The notes: generated by a model from the sequence alone, not told the origin. Numbered from the stretch's first letter, positions 32,579 through 45,119 are shown. The stretch is 64,000 nucleotides of DNA from Parvularcula oceani (GCF_000733125.1 NZ_JPHU01000003.1:1-64000), one strand, 5' to 3'. Program-made: numbers and translations.

Positions 32579-32952
32579 GTCGAGAGGACGTCGACCGCGC
32601 GCTGGGCCTCGAGCTGCTGCTCGGGGCTCAAATCCGCAGATAGCGCTTTCTGGGCGGCCTGCTTCTGGGCGCCGAGGACATCGCCCTTGAGCTCGTCCTC
32701 GGGAATCGCCGTCTCGGCCAGCACGGTCAGACCGTCCGGAGAGACATCCGCGAAGCCGCCGCGGACATAGAGCTTCCGCTCGCGGCTGCCGTCGCGGATG
32801 GTCAGCATGCCGGGGCTGAGCGTCGACATGAGCGGGCTGTGTCCCGCCTGGACCTCGAACACGCCTTCGGTGCCCGGGATCGAGACGGAATCCGCTTCGC
32901 CCGAGAACAGCTCGCGCTCGGGAGAGACGAGAGAGAAGGAAAGCTTGGGCAT
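32572..32952 (-). CDS. atpC: ATP synthase F1 epsilon subunit
   Basis: This 126-residue epsilon subunit starts MPKLSFSLVSPERELFSGEAD and carries the beta-sandwich motif GTEGVFEVQAGHSPLMSTL. The C-terminal helical hairpin that can inhibit hydrolysis is present but short. It is the last gene of atpHAGDC, after a 120-base spacer with a GC hairpin (near 32968-32990). Confidence 0.96.
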   Translation of the reverse strand: MPKLSFSLVSPERELFSGEADSVSIPGTEGVFEVQAGHSPLMSTLSPGMLTIRDGSRERKLYVRGGFADVSPDGLTVLAETAIPEDELKGDVLGAQKQAAQKALSADLSPEQQLEAQRAVDVLSTY

Positions 32953-33072
32953 CGCGTCGTCGCCTTGCTGCGTGCGGAGGCACGCTCCGCGTCATCATGC
33001 TTGCCGCCGCTAAGGACGGCTGGGCCGCAGCGGCATTTTCGCCGCCGCGGCCTGTCGTGAAGAAAAGCGGGC

Positions 33073-34530
<1,458 letters not shown>

Positions 34531-35409
34531 CTAGACGCTCTCGGCGCCGGCGATGATTTCCACCAGCTCCGTCGTGATCTGCGCCTGGCGAGCGCGGTTG
34601 TAGGATAGGTTCAGGCTGTCGATGAGATCGCCCGCATTGCGCGTGGCGTTGTCCATCGCCGTCATGCGCGCGCCCTCTTCGGAGGCCGCGTTCTCGAGCA
34701 GGGCGCGGAAGACCTGCACCGCCACGTAGCGCGGCAGCAGGGTTTCGAGAATCGCTTCCTCGTCCGGCTCGTATTCGTAAGGCGCCTTGGGCGCCGATGC
34801 GTCGGCCCGCTCGGGGGGGCTCGCCGGCAGGATCTGCGTCGCCGTCGGCACCTGCGAGATGACCGACTGGTAGCGGGCATAGAAGATCGTCGCCACGTCG
34901 AAGGCGCCGTCCTCGTAGAGGGTCAGGAGGCGGTCGGCGATGCCCTTGGCCTGCTCGAAGGTGACCCGCTTTTCCTCGGAGGTGTCGAAGCGCTCGAGGA
35001 TCAGATCGCCATAGAGGCGCTTGAGCTGGTCATAGCCCTTCTTGCCGACCAGGAAGAGCTTGACCTCCTTGCCCTGGCTCTGAAGCTCGACGATCCGCTC
35101 GCGCGCCTGGCGCACGATGGAGGAGTTGAAGCCGCCGCAGAGGCCGCGATCGGCCGTGGCGACGACGAGGAGATGCGTGCGCTGCGAGCCGGTCCCGGTC
35201 AAAAGCTTCGGTCCCGGCGCGCCCGGCGTCATGCCGGCGGCGAGGTTCGACAGCACGGTCTCGATGCGATCGGCATAGGGCCGCGCAGCCGTCGCTGCCT
35301 CTTCGGCCCGGCGCAGCTTCGCCGCCGCGACCATCTGCATGGCCTTGGTGATCTTCTGCGTGGATTTGACCGAACCGATGCGGTCCTTGAGGTCTTTGAG
35401 GCTAGGCAC
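34531..35409 (-). CDS. atpG: ATP synthase F1 gamma subunit
   Basis: This 292-residue rotor shaft has the conserved N-terminal helix [20 protein letters not shown] and C-terminal helix [20 protein letters not shown]. The middle contains [20 protein letters not shown]. An insert around 200-220 ([20 protein letters not shown]) is typical of alphaproteobacteria. A 108-base spacer with two hairpins separates it from atpA. Confidence 0.98.
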   Translation of the reverse strand: MPSLKDLKDRIGSVKSTQKITKAMQMVAAAKLRRAEEAATAARPYADRIETVLSNLAAGMTPGAPGPKLLTGTGSQRTHLLVVATADRGLCGGFNSSIVRQARERIVELQSQGKEVKLFLVGKKGYDQLKRLYGDLILERFDTSEEKRVTFEQAKGIADRLLTLYEDGAFDVATIFYARYQSVISQVPTATQILPASPPERADASAPKAPYEYEPDEEAILETLLPRYVAVQVFRALLENAASEEGARMTAMDNATRNAGDLIDSLNLSYNRARQAQITTELVEIIAGAESV

Positions 35410-35443
35410 AGCAATTCGCCCTTTGATGTCTTCGAACCGGCCC

Positions 35444-35509
35444 GGAGCGCCTCACAGCGCTCCCGCCCCGGCCGGTGGCCGATCCGGAGGACGGCTCTGC
35501 CGCCCTCCG
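35444..35509 (-). other. Two hairpins in the atpA-atpG spacer
   Basis: GGAGCGC/GCGCTCC (35444-35463, loop of six) is followed by CGGAGGACGGC pairing with GCCGCCCTCCG (35485-35509, one mismatch, loop of three). Neither has a T run. They may stabilise or process the atp mRNA between subunits. Confidence 0.5.
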
Positions 35510-35517
35510 ACCGGTCG

Positions 35518-37050
<1,533 letters not shown>

Positions 37051-37053
37051 GAC

Positions 37054-37602
37054 TTATGCCTCTTTCAGTCGGCCATGCAGCCGGCTCAGTTTGGTACGCA
37101 GGGAAGAATCCATCATCCGGCTGCCGACCTTGACGATAAGGCCGCCCAGAAGAGACGGATCGGTCTTCGTTTCGAGATTCACGGCCTTGCCGACGGCCGC
37201 TTCGATCTGTGCGCGCAGCGCCGTGGTCTGATCGGCGCTGAGCGGATGGGCGGAGACGGCCTCGGCCGAGACTTCGCCCCGGCTCTTGGCAGCCTGATCG
37301 AGGAAGGCGCGTGCAATGCCGTCGAGCGCGAACAGGCGGCCATTGCGGGCAAGAAGCCCGACCAGGTTCTGGGTCAGCGCATGCGCGCCCATCTTGTCAA
37401 GGACGGCCTTCATGCCGCGCGTCTTCTCGTCGGCATCGAAGACGGGGGATGCGACAAGACGCCGCAGGTCATCGGACTGCGAGAGCGCGCCGCGCAGGCC
37501 GCGCATGTCGCTTTCGAGCGCAGGGACGACATCCTGCTCCTTGGCGAGGTCGAAGAAGGCGCTGGCGTAACGCTGTGCGACTTCGGACCGGTCGTCGGAC
37601 AT
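37054..37602 (-). CDS. atpH: ATP synthase F1 delta subunit
   Basis: This 182-residue delta (OSCP) subunit links F1 to the peripheral stalk. It opens MSDDRSEVAQRYASAFFDLA and ends with the conserved IVKVGSRMMDSSLRTKLSRL. The ATG at 37602 follows GGGAGC; an in-frame upstream region was rejected as non-family. It is the first gene of atpHAGDC. The F0 genes are absent from the window, as usual in alphaproteobacteria where they form a separate operon. Confidence 0.97.
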   Translation of the reverse strand: MSDDRSEVAQRYASAFFDLAKEQDVVPALESDMRGLRGALSQSDDLRRLVASPVFDADEKTRGMKAVLDKMGAHALTQNLVGLLARNGRLFALDGIARAFLDQAAKSRGEVSAEAVSAHPLSADQTTALRAQIEAAVGKAVNLETKTDPSLLGGLIVKVGSRMMDSSLRTKLSRLHGRLKEA

Positions 37603-37690
37603 GGAAAGCTCCCGGTTGGCGGGGGCGCGGGGCGGACCCGGCGACGGATGGAATTGAGCGAACGGCGCGAGGGCGCCGGATATCGGCGGG

Positions 37691-37719
37691 CGGGTAGCAC
37701 ACGGGTTTGCCCCGCGCAA
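37691..37719 (-). promoter_or_regulatory. Candidate atp operon promoter
   Basis: On the minus strand TTGCGC (37714-37719) is followed after 17 bases by TACCCG (37691-37696). It would start RNA about 80 bases upstream of atpH. Confidence 0.4.
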
Positions 37720-37754
37720 CGCGCGCGCTGCCTGCTGGAGACGGGTTTTGCGCG

Positions 37755-38171
37755 TTAGTTCCCGGGCGGCGACAATGTCCGTTCGAAGAGGCGCCTGAGC
37801 GCGGGCGGAAGGCGGCGCGGGCGCCCCTCCATCGTCATGCAGGCGACCGTCACCTCGCCGGCCGCCAGCACCTCTTCGCCCCGCAGCACCGCCTGGCCAA
37901 AGACCATGCGCGCGCCCCGCACCTCCGAGAGGGTCGTGCGCACCGTGAGGAGATCGTCGATTCGCGCCGGGCGCATGTAGTCCATGGAGAGGCTCCGCAC
38001 GGTGAAGGCGAGCGGCTCGTCGGCCTCCAGCATCTCCGCATGGCTGCCGCCGGCGGCGCGCATGGCCTCGGTCCGCCCCCGCTCGAAGAAGCGTAAGTAG
38101 TTGGCGTGATAGACGACGCCGGAGAAGTCGGTGTCCTCGTAATAGACGCGCACCTGGAGTTCATGCGTCAT
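37755..38171 (-). CDS. ybgC: YbgC family acyl-CoA thioesterase
   Basis: This 138-residue hot-dog-fold thioesterase is of the Tol-Pal associated type. [24 protein letters not shown] (from about residue 10) holds the catalytic Asp and His. Such enzymes hydrolyse short-chain or hydroxyacyl-CoA or acyl-ACP substrates. Its start overlaps the ruvB stop codon (ATGA). In many relatives tolQRAB-pal follows; here the next gene on this strand is atpH. Confidence 0.93.
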   Translation of the reverse strand: MTHELQVRVYYEDTDFSGVVYHANYLRFFERGRTEAMRAAGGSHAEMLEADEPLAFTVRSLSMDYMRPARIDDLLTVRTTLSEVRGARMVFGQAVLRGEEVLAAGEVTVACMTMEGRPRRLPPALRRLFERTLSPPGN

Positions 38172-39184
38172 TCGAACAGGCTCCCCGCCCGCTGCGGCAC
38201 GGCGAGGCCGATATGCCGGTAGGCCCTGTCGGTGAGCATCCGCCCGCGCGGCGTGCGCTGGATCAGGCCCTGCTGGAGCAAGAAGGGCTCGATCACATCC
38301 TCGACCGCGTCGCGGGCTTCGGCAAGGCTCGCGGCAATGGTCTCGACGCCGACCGGACCCCCGCCGAAATCCTCCGCGATCTTGGTCAGATAGCGCCGGT
38401 CCAGCGTCTCGAGCCCGAGCGCGTCGACATCGAGGCGCCGAAGCGCCTTGTCCGCCACCGCCGCGGTGATCGGCAGCGTGTCCTCGACCGCCGCCACGTC
38501 GCGCACCCGGCGCAGAAGGCGGCCCGCGACGCGCGGCGTGCCGCGCGAGCGGCGGGCGATCTCTCTCGCCCCGTCCTCCTCGATCGGCACGTCGAGCTTG
38601 CCCGCCCCGCGCGAGACGATCCGCATCAGCTCTTCTTCGGTATAGAAGTCGAGCCGGAGGGGAATGCCGAAGCGGTCGAGAAGCGGCTTTGTCAGGAGGC
38701 CAGAGCGCGTGGTCGCCCCAATCAGGGTGAAGCGCGGCAGGTCGATCTTCACCGACCGCGCAGACGGCCCCTCCCCGATCAGGATGTCGAGGGAATAGTC
38801 CTCCATCGCAGGATAAAGCACCTCCTCCACCGTCGGGGTCAGGCGGTGGATCTCGTCGATGAAGAGGACGTCGCGCGGCTCGAGATTGGTGAGGAGCGCT
38901 GCGAGGTCGCCCGCCTTGGAGATGATCGGCCCCGAGGTCTGGCGGAAGCCGACGCCGAGCTCGTTCGCGACGATCTGCGCCAGCGTCGTCTTGCCGAGGC
39001 CGGGCGGCCCCGAGAGCAGGACATGGTCCATCGCCTCGTCCCGCTGGCGCGCGGCCTGCACGAAAACCGAAAGGTTGTCCTTGGCCTTGGCCTGGCCGGT
39101 GAAGTCAGCCAGCGAGCGCGGGCGCAGCGCGGCATCGGCGTCCTCGGCGTTCGCCGCGCCGCTGGTGATTCGGGTCTCGCTCAT
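38168..39184 (-). CDS. ruvB: Holliday junction helicase motor RuvB
   Basis: This 338-residue AAA+ protein has Walker A in [20 protein letters not shown], Walker B FIDEIHRL, the arginine-finger segment GATTRSGLL and a C-terminal winged helix with [14 protein letters not shown]. It drives branch migration with RuvA. It overlaps ruvA upstream and ybgC downstream by four bases each. Confidence 0.98.
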   Translation of the reverse strand: MSETRITSGAANAEDADAALRPRSLADFTGQAKAKDNLSVFVQAARQRDEAMDHVLLSGPPGLGKTTLAQIVANELGVGFRQTSGPIISKAGDLAALLTNLEPRDVLFIDEIHRLTPTVEEVLYPAMEDYSLDILIGEGPSARSVKIDLPRFTLIGATTRSGLLTKPLLDRFGIPLRLDFYTEEELMRIVSRGAGKLDVPIEEDGAREIARRSRGTPRVAGRLLRRVRDVAAVEDTLPITAAVADKALRRLDVDALGLETLDRRYLTKIAEDFGGGPVGVETIAASLAEARDAVEDVIEPFLLQQGLIQRTPRGRMLTDRAYRHIGLAVPQRAGSLFE

Positions 39185-39807
39185 TTCGAAAGCCCCTTGA
39201 GCGCGGCGGTGATCAGCGCTTCGAGGCCCTGATCGGCCGCATCCTGCGCCGCGATGACGGCTTCGCGGGCGAGGCTGTCATCGAAGCCCAGCCCGATCAA
39301 CGCGGTGACGGCGTCGGCCTTGATACCCGCCCCCGGCGATGCGCCGTCCTGCGCGGGCTCGCCGTCCAGCCGCTCGGCGAGATCGGCGTGCGGCACGCTC
39401 ATCGCGATGCCGGCCGTCTTGTCCTTGAGTTCGGTGACGATCCTCTGGGCGAGTTTCGGCCCCACCCCCTGTGCGCGCGCCACGGCCGCCTTGTCCCCGA
39501 CCGCGATGGCGTCGAGAAGGCCCGCCGGGCTCAGAACCTGGAGGATCGACAGCGCCGCCTTGGCCCCGACGCCCTGCACGGTCTGAAGCAGGCGGAAGCA
39601 GCGCCGCTCCGCCTCGGTCTCGAAGCCGACAAGGCGGATATAGGTCTCGGCGACCAGCGTCTCGATCGCGAGCGCCGCAGGCTCGCCCGGCGACAGGCGC
39701 ATCAGGAGGCGCGGCGTGCCGGACACCTCGTAGCCGACGCCGCCCGCCACGATGATGGCGCTGTCCTCGGCCACGCTGAGGACCCTGCCCGACAGATGTC
39801 CGATCAC
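39181..39807 (-). CDS. ruvA: Holliday junction helicase subunit RuvA
   Basis: This 208-residue protein has N-terminal OB domain [11 protein letters not shown], helix-hairpin-helix motifs in [17 protein letters not shown] and [19 protein letters not shown], and a C-terminal domain [19 protein letters not shown], that contacts RuvB. The start is a GTG at 39807 overlapping the ruvC stop (GTGA); a much longer open frame upstream is antisense-type noise over ruvC. Confidence 0.97.
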   Translation of the reverse strand: MIGHLSGRVLSVAEDSAIIVAGGVGYEVSGTPRLLMRLSPGEPAALAIETLVAETYIRLVGFETEAERRCFRLLQTVQGVGAKAALSILQVLSPAGLLDAIAVGDKAAVARAQGVGPKLAQRIVTELKDKTAGIAMSVPHADLAERLDGEPAQDGASPGAGIKADAVTALIGLGFDDSLAREAVIAAQDAADQGLEALITAALKGLSK

Positions 39808-40310
39808 GATGCGGCCTCCATCCTCACGGCGGTCTGGGCATGGCTCGCATGGCAGATCGCGATGGCGAGCGCATCGGCGGCATCGGCGCTGTCGAGCCTC
39901 GCGCCGGGCAGGAGGCGGCTGACCATGGCCGCGACCTGCGTCTTGTCCGCCCGCCCCGTGCCGACGACGGATTTCTTGATCCGCGTCGCGGTATATTCGG
40001 CGACCGGCAGCCCTGCGCGCGCGGGCACGAGGACGCAGACGCCTCGCGCCTGGCCGAGCTTGAGAGCGGAGCGCGCGCCGGCGTTCACCACCGTCTCCTC
40101 GACGGCGGCCGCCTGCGGCGCGTAGGCGGCGAGAACCTCTTCGAGACCTTCTGCGAGAGCGGCGAGCCGGCTCGGCAGATCGCCGCTCTGCGGCGGCTTG
40201 ACGACGCCGCAGGCGACGAAACGCAGGCGCGAGCCGAGAGAGTCCAGAACGCCCCACCCGGCATGGCGAAGGCCGGGATCGATTCCCAGGATACGGAAAT
40301 TGTGCTGCAT
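39804..40310 (-). CDS. ruvC: Crossover junction endonuclease RuvC
   Basis: This 168-residue RNase H-like resolvase has catalytic Asp in RILGIDPGLRHAGWGV, Glu in AAVEETVVNAGARSALKLGQ and the C-terminal DSADAADALAIAICHA. It cleaves Holliday junctions with RuvAB. It is the first gene of ruvCAB-ybgC, all joined by four-base overlaps. Confidence 0.97.
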   Translation of the reverse strand: MQHNFRILGIDPGLRHAGWGVLDSLGSRLRFVACGVVKPPQSGDLPSRLAALAEGLEEVLAAYAPQAAAVEETVVNAGARSALKLGQARGVCVLVPARAGLPVAEYTATRIKKSVVGTGRADKTQVAAMVSRLLPGARLDSADAADALAIAICHASHAQTAVRMEAAS

Positions 40311-40361
40311 CGGCGCGTTAAAGCAGGTCTCTGGGGCAGCCGGTAGCCTTGCCGGGCCTGT

Positions 40362-41465
40362 TCACCATCGCAGGCCGCCGCTGCGGCGCTCTTCTCGGGC
40401 GGGCGGCGCTTCCCGCTCCGGCGCGGCCTCCGCCACCCGCTCTTCCCTTTGCGGCTCCGGCGGCTTCCGCGCGGCCGCGAGCGCCGCGATCTGCGCGGCC
40501 AGCTGATCGCGCAGGAGCCTGCGTTCGGCGACGATCTCGGGCAGCTCGCCCCCGGCCGCCGCCAGAGCCCGCTCCGCCCAGAGGAGCGCAGCGTGATAGT
40601 CAGGAGCGCCGTCCAGGCCGTCGGCGATGGCGGCGGCGTAGTAGAACATGGCCTCGCCTTCGCCGTCATCCGCCGCGGCGCGGAACCATCGCAGGGCCTC
40701 GCGGTCCGATTGCGGCACGCCCCTGCCATTGAGGTGCAGGAGCGCCAGGGAGAGCTTCGCCCGGGGCAGTCCCGCCTCCGCGGCCGCGTTCATCCACACC
40801 ACCGCCTCTTCGAGATCGGGCGGCCCCGGCAGGCGCTCGGCTTCGAGCAGCAGGGCGAGATCGTACTGGCTCTCCGCATGGCCCGCCCTCGCCGCCGCCC
40901 GGAACCAGCGCGCCGCCTCCTGCGGGTCGCGGGGACGCCCCTTTCCCCGAAGATAGAGCGAGCCGAGCTGGTGCTGCGCATCGGCATGCCCCGCCTGCGC
41001 CGCCCGCTCATAGAGATCCGCGGCCCGTCCGAGGTCCTGCGGCACGTGCTGGCCTTCGGCATGCATCAGGCCGAGCATGTAGAGCGCCTTGACGTGTCCC
41101 TGCGCCGCCGCGCGGTCGAACCAGCCATAGGCGCGCTGCCAGTCGAGGCGCACGCCCTGCCCGGTATAGGCGAGCTGGCCGAGGGCATGCTGCGCATCGG
41201 GTTGCCCGGCCATGGCCGCTTCGGTGAACAGGCGGCGCGCGGCAGCCGCGTCCTTTTCCATGCCGAGGCCGCGGGCAGCGAGGAAGCCGAGCATGTAGCC
41301 CGCCTCGGGATCGGAGGATGCCAGCGGCTCGAGCAGCGCCCGCGCCTCGTCATACGCGCCGCGGCGGAGGGCATCGAGCGCAGCCTCGGTCGGGGCCTCC
41401 TGCGCGAAGGCGAGCGTGCCCAGAAGCAGGCAGCAGACGGCAAGACTGGTCAGCAAGCGCGGCAT
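40362..41465 (-). CDS. Secreted Sel1-like repeat protein
   Basis: This 367-residue protein has a signal peptide of about 21 residues (MPRLLTSLAVCCLLLGTLAF). At least six Sel1/TPR-like repeats of ~36 residues follow between about 45 and 290, for example AQHALGQLAYTGQGVRLDWQ, ALYMLGLMHAEGQHVPQD and AQHQLGSLYLRGKGRPRD. A charged Glu/Arg-rich tail ends the protein. Such solenoids serve as periplasmic protein-interaction scaffolds; no partner is evident. The ATG at 41465 follows GGGAGGGG. It lies between ruvC and thiE on the same strand. Confidence 0.88.
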   Translation of the reverse strand: MPRLLTSLAVCCLLLGTLAFAQEAPTEAALDALRRGAYDEARALLEPLASSDPEAGYMLGFLAARGLGMEKDAAAARRLFTEAAMAGQPDAQHALGQLAYTGQGVRLDWQRAYGWFDRAAAQGHVKALYMLGLMHAEGQHVPQDLGRAADLYERAAQAGHADAQHQLGSLYLRGKGRPRDPQEAARWFRAAARAGHAESQYDLALLLEAERLPGPPDLEEAVVWMNAAAEAGLPRAKLSLALLHLNGRGVPQSDREALRWFRAAADDGEGEAMFYYAAAIADGLDGAPDYHAALLWAERALAAAGGELPEIVAERRLLRDQLAAQIAALAAARKPPEPQREERVAEAAPEREAPPAREERRSGGLRW

Positions 41466-41494
41466 CGCGCCCCTCCCGGAACCCGCTTCAGGTC

Positions 41495-42142
41495 TTAGAG
41501 GGCGTCGCCTTGAGGTTGCAAGGCGCGCGCGAATGCCGCGATCGCAGCCTCCGGCCCCTCGGCATGGTTCCAGACCGCGCCGCAGACGGCGAGGAAATCC
41601 GCGCCCGCGCGCAGGAGGAGCGGCGCCGTCTGCGGCGTGATGCCGCCGATCGCGACGCAGGGCAGGACCGTCATCGCCTGCCAAGTCGTCAGGAGCTCGG
41701 GCTCCGCTTTATAGGCCGCGTCCTTCGTGCCGCTCGGGTAGAAAGCGCCGAACGCCACATAGTCCGCGCCCGCCTCTCCCGCCTGCATGGCGAGGTGATA
41801 GCTGTCATGGCAGGTCACGCCGATCTCGGCGTCTTCGCCCAAGAGGTGCCGCGCCTCCCCCACGCTGCCGTCGGACTGGCCGAGATGGACGCCGTCGGCG
41901 CCCGCCTTCTTCGCAAGATCCGCCCGGTCATTGACGAAGAGGCCGACACCGCGCGCCGCGCAGACCGGCAGCAGCGCCTCCGCCGTGCGCAGGATCGCGT
42001 CGTCGGGAGCATCCTTCATCCGGAGCTGGACGCAGGCCACCTCGGCGGGGCTGCCGAGCCCCGCATCGAGCGCGGCGGCGAGAGGATCGGCGAAATCGGG
42101 ACCGATCCCGCTCGGCGTGAGAAGATAGAGAGCTGGGGTCAC
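41495..42142 (-). CDS. thiE: Thiamine phosphate synthase family protein
   Basis: This 215-residue TIM-barrel protein matches ThiE, which joins hydroxymethylpyrimidine diphosphate and thiazole phosphate. Visible motifs are VQLRMKDAPDD, FVNDRADLAKKAGADGVHLGQSD, GVTCHDSYHLAMQAGEAGADYVAFGAF and VAIGGITPQTA. No thi riboswitch or other thi genes are near, so it could also be a TenI-like paralogue, although the substrate-binding VNDR and GQ motifs favour a real ThiE. It lies nine bases downstream of the Coq4-family gene. Confidence 0.85.
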   Translation of the reverse strand: MTPALYLLTPSGIGPDFADPLAAALDAGLGSPAEVACVQLRMKDAPDDAILRTAEALLPVCAARGVGLFVNDRADLAKKAGADGVHLGQSDGSVGEARHLLGEDAEIGVTCHDSYHLAMQAGEAGADYVAFGAFYPSGTKDAAYKAEPELLTTWQAMTVLPCVAIGGITPQTAPLLLRAGADFLAVCGAVWNHAEGPEAAIAAFARALQPQGDAL

Positions 42143-42151
42143 GACACCGCT

Positions 42152-42922
42152 TTAAGCGGGCTCGGGCTGGCCGATCAAATCGAGCGTTTCCTTGGGCACC
42201 GCTTCGTAGAGGGCGGGGCGTCGTACCTTGAGCCGCTCGCGCACCTCCTGAAGGGGCCGCTCGAGAAGCGGCACCCAGTCGGTGGTCACGAAATCCTCCG
42301 CATCGCGGCCATTGCGCTTGGCCTCCGCGATGATGCGGCCCACCGGCACGCGGGGCGCGTCGAGGCGCGCCTTGAGGCCGCCGAAATGCGCGATGAAGGC
42401 CGCGCCCGCAGAGCCCGTCTGCTTGTGGTTGAAGGCGAGGAGCGCCGTTTCGCCGAGGCCGTCGCGGCCATAGCCGCTGACGATGTGATGCAGGTCGTGG
42501 CTGAGATTGTTGGCCCAGGAAAAGGCGTAGAAGGCGGGATATTCGCGCGCGAACAGGTCGTAATCCACGCCCGCGGCGATCGCCGCCTCCTGCACGCCGT
42601 TCGTGTCGAGGCCCTCGGCCTGCATGAACTCGGCATAGGTCCGGCCGAGCGTGCCGACGGGCAGAGCGAGCAGCGCCGTCCGGTCATCGAGCGCCCGCAG
42701 GAGGTAGGGCCTGTCCGCCATGTAGCGGCGCGCCACGTCCGACGCGCAGAACCGCCTGAAGGCAGGCACCATGCTGTCGCCGTTGACCGCCCGGATGACG
42801 TCGAAGACGAAGGTCGTGTCCTCCTTGTTCCGGGTCAGATCGTACATCCGCTTGAAGGCGCGCGGATAGTTGCGCGGCAGCGGCGTCGGCATGCGGGCGT
42901 CTTCGAGGGTCGCCTCGGTCAC
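42152..42922 (-). CDS. Coq4 family protein (ubiquinone biosynthesis)
   Basis: This 256-residue protein contains the Coq4 zinc-binding signature HDLHHIVSGYGRDGLGE, with the HDxxH and downstream Glu of the family. Coq4 organises the ubiquinone synthesis complex and has been linked to C1 decarboxylation/hydroxylation of the ring. DTTFVFDVIRAVNGDSM is another family stretch. The GTG at 42922 is chosen because GGGGAGTGA precedes it; a TTG at 42988 and an ATG at 42892 are alternatives. There is no signal peptide. Confidence 0.8.
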   Translation of the reverse strand: MTEATLEDARMPTPLPRNYPRAFKRMYDLTRNKEDTTFVFDVIRAVNGDSMVPAFRRFCASDVARRYMADRPYLLRALDDRTALLALPVGTLGRTYAEFMQAEGLDTNGVQEAAIAAGVDYDLFAREYPAFYAFSWANNLSHDLHHIVSGYGRDGLGETALLAFNHKQTGSAGAAFIAHFGGLKARLDAPRVPVGRIIAEAKRNGRDAEDFVTTDWVPLLERPLQEVRERLKVRRPALYEAVPKETLDLIGQPEPA

Positions 42923-42995
42923 GTCGTCACTCCCCGTTCGTGCTCGTCGCTCCGGCTCGAGGCGCGAAGCGGCCGAACTGTCAGCCAAGAATGAC

Positions 42996-43030
42996 GCGAG
43001 GGGCGGCGCCGGTCCAGCGCCGCCCCTCGC
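42996..43030 (-). terminator. Strong hairpin terminator after hflKC
   Basis: A perfect 14-pair stem, GCGAGGGGCGGCGC (42996-43009) with GCGCCGCCCCTCGC (43017-43030) and a seven-base loop. It lies 23 bases after the hflC stop on the minus strand and is followed there by GTCATTCTTGG. Confidence 0.7.
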
Positions 43031-43053
43031 ATAACGGAGTTTCGCCCTGCGAA

Positions 43054-43962
43054 TTACTGCGCCGGCTGGCTGCCCGCATTGCCGAAATACTGGAAGAACT
43101 CGGAGTCGGGCGACAGGATGATCGTCGTCTCCCCGTCGCGCAGCGCCTGCTGATAGGCGTCGAGCGAGCGGTAGAAGGCGAAGAATTCCGGGTCGCGGGT
43201 ATAGGCCTCGGCGAAGATCGCGTTGCGCTGGCCGTCCGCCTGACCGCGGGTGATCTGCGCCTGCTCCTCCGCCTCGGCGAGGATCGTGGTGACCTGCTTG
43301 TCGGCTTCGGCCCGGATTTCCTGCGCCCGGCGCGTGCCGTTGGCGCGGATGCGCTCTGCCTGCTGGTTATAGTCCGAGATCATGCGCTGATAGACGTTGA
43401 CCGCGTTCTCCTGCGGGAAGTCCGCCTGGCGGATGCGGACATCGATGATCCGGACGCCGAACTGCCGGGCTTCCTCGGCGACAGCCTGCTGGATCGCCGT
43501 CATCAGCTCGACCCGGCGCTCGGTGATGATGTCGCGGATCTGCACCTCGCCGAGCACCTGCCGCATCGCTTCGCCCAGGACGTTGGTCAGGCGGTTGTTG
43601 AAGCTCTGCCGCATGGTCTCGGCGTCGCGGGCGCCCTGGCTGAAGCGCTGGAAGTATTGCAGCGGGTCGGTGATCTCGTAACGTACGAAGGCGTCGACGA
43701 GCAGGCGTTCTTCGTTGGCGACGATGATCTCGATCGGCCGCGACAGGTCGAATTCGAGGTTGCGGGAGTCGAGATAGACGACGTCCTGCGCGATCGGCAG
43801 CTTGGCGTGGAGGCCGGCATCGTCGTCGTTGAGAACGCGCACCGGGTCACCGAATTGCAGCACGATGGCCTGCTGGTCCTCGCGGACGGTGAAGAAGACC
43901 ATGCCGAGCGCGATCAGGACGATCACGCCCAGAGCGAGAAGGGCGATACGGGTCGGAGTCAT
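43054..43962 (-). CDS. hflC: Protease modulator HflC
   Basis: This 302-residue SPFH/band-7 protein has one N-terminal membrane helix (IALLALGVIVLIALGMVFF, 6-24). An SPFH domain and a coiled helix rich in Ala/Glu follow (EIRAEADKQVTTILAEAEEQ). With HflK it forms a large cage around the FtsH protease in the periplasm and restrains it. It starts just two bases after the hflK stop codon. Confidence 0.95.
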   Translation of the reverse strand: MTPTRIALLALGVIVLIALGMVFFTVREDQQAIVLQFGDPVRVLNDDDAGLHAKLPIAQDVVYLDSRNLEFDLSRPIEIIVANEERLLVDAFVRYEITDPLQYFQRFSQGARDAETMRQSFNNRLTNVLGEAMRQVLGEVQIRDIITERRVELMTAIQQAVAEEARQFGVRIIDVRIRQADFPQENAVNVYQRMISDYNQQAERIRANGTRRAQEIRAEADKQVTTILAEAEEQAQITRGQADGQRNAIFAEAYTRDPEFFAFYRSLDAYQQALRDGETTIILSPDSEFFQYFGNAGSQPAQ

Positions 43963-43964
43963 GG

Positions 43965-45119
43965 CTATTCGTTCTCCTGACGGGCACTGCGGCGCGCCTG
44001 TCCTTCGCGCGCCAGCTCGTTGACGTTGAGATAAGGCAGCGTACCGCCGGCATCGTCGTCGATGACGACCTTGTTCATGTCGCCCAGCACATCCTCCATC
44101 GTCTCGAGATAGAGGCGGCGACGAGTGACTTCGGGCGCCTTGGCATATTCGACATAGACGTCGTTGAAGCGGGCGGCGTCACCGCGCGCCTCGGCGACCA
44201 CGCGCGCGGCATAGGCTTCGGCGTCGAGCACGGTCTGCCGCGCCTGACCCTGCGCGACGGGCACCTGCTGGTTCGCATAGCCGATGGCGACGTTGACCTT
44301 GCGCTCGGCCTCGGACCGGGCATCGACCACGTCGAGCTGGGCTGGCCGGACCTCGTCGGGAGGCGTCGCCTCGCCGAAGTTCACGCGCAGGATCTCGATG
44401 CCGCTGTCATAGCTGTCGAGCGTCTCCTGCAGGATGGCGGCGGTGCGCTCGTTCACGATGTTCCGGCCGCGGGAGATGATGGGACCGAATTCGTTCGCGC
44501 CGACCACTTCGCGCAGGGCCGCCTCGGCCGCCGCCCGCACCAGGGCCTGCGGCTCCTCGATGTTGAAGACGTATTTGGCGGCATTGGGCAGCTCGCCGGG
44601 CGAGGTGTCGGCATCGTCCTTGATGCGGTAGTTCACCTGCATGTCGACATCGACGATGTTGAGGTCGGAGGTCAGCATGGAGGTGCGCCCGCCCTGCCCG
44701 CGGCCGATCGTGACGGCGCGGTCCGACTGCACGTCGACGACGCGCACGTCCTGGAACGGCCAGGGCGCGTGCCAGTTGAGGCCGGAGGATGTCAGGCCGC
44801 CGAAATCGCCGAAGGTCGTCACGACGCCGCGCTCGCCCGGCTGCACCTGATAGAAGCCGGAGGCGAGATAGAGCAGGCCAACCGCCGCAGCGCCGATCGC
44901 GAGCATGCGGCCGGACGGCATCTTCATCGGGTCGCGGCCGCCGCCCTGCCCCCCGCCGCGCCGGAAGCGTTCACGCCCCGTGCGCAGCAGTTCTTCGAGA
45001 TCGGGCGCAGGCTGGCCGGGCCTGCCGTCCCTGCCGCCGGGATTGTTGGCAGGACGGCCCCAGGGGCCGTTGCCCCCTGAACCATTGCCGCCGGAACCGG
45101 GTTTGTCTGTCCAAGGCAT
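43965..45119 (-). CDS. hflK: FtsH protease activity modulator HflK
   Basis: This 384-residue SPFH protein has a Gly/Pro/Asn-rich cytoplasmic N-terminus (~1-65), a single membrane helix MLAIGAAAVGLLYLASGFY and an SPFH domain beginning VQPGERGVVTTFGDF. A coiled region then contains DARSEAERKVNVAIGYANQQ. The ATG at 45119 is used because the open frame upstream is a long artefact over the opposite-strand mrp gene. It forms an operon with hflC and diverges from mrp. Confidence 0.95.
   Translation of the reverse strand: MPWTDKPGSGGNGSGGNGPWGRPANNPGGRDGRPGQPAPDLEELLRTGRERFRRGGGQGGGRDPMKMPSGRMLAIGAAAVGLLYLASGFYQVQPGERGVVTTFGDFGGLTSSGLNWHAPWPFQDVRVVDVQSDRAVTIGRGQGGRTSMLTSDLNIVDVDMQVNYRIKDDADTSPGELPNAAKYVFNIEEPQALVRAAAEAALREVVGANEFGPIISRGRNIVNERTAAILQETLDSYDSGIEILRVNFGEATPPDEVRPAQLDVVDARSEAERKVNVAIGYANQQVPVAQGQARQTVLDAEAYAARVVAEARGDAARFNDVYVEYAKAPEVTRRRLYLETMEDVLGDMNKVVIDDDAGGTLPYLNVNELAREGQARRSARQENE

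Noticed and set aside
39808-40257. An extended RuvA N-terminus
   Set aside because: It runs through ruvC in another frame; the GTG at 39807 gives the canonical RuvA opening.
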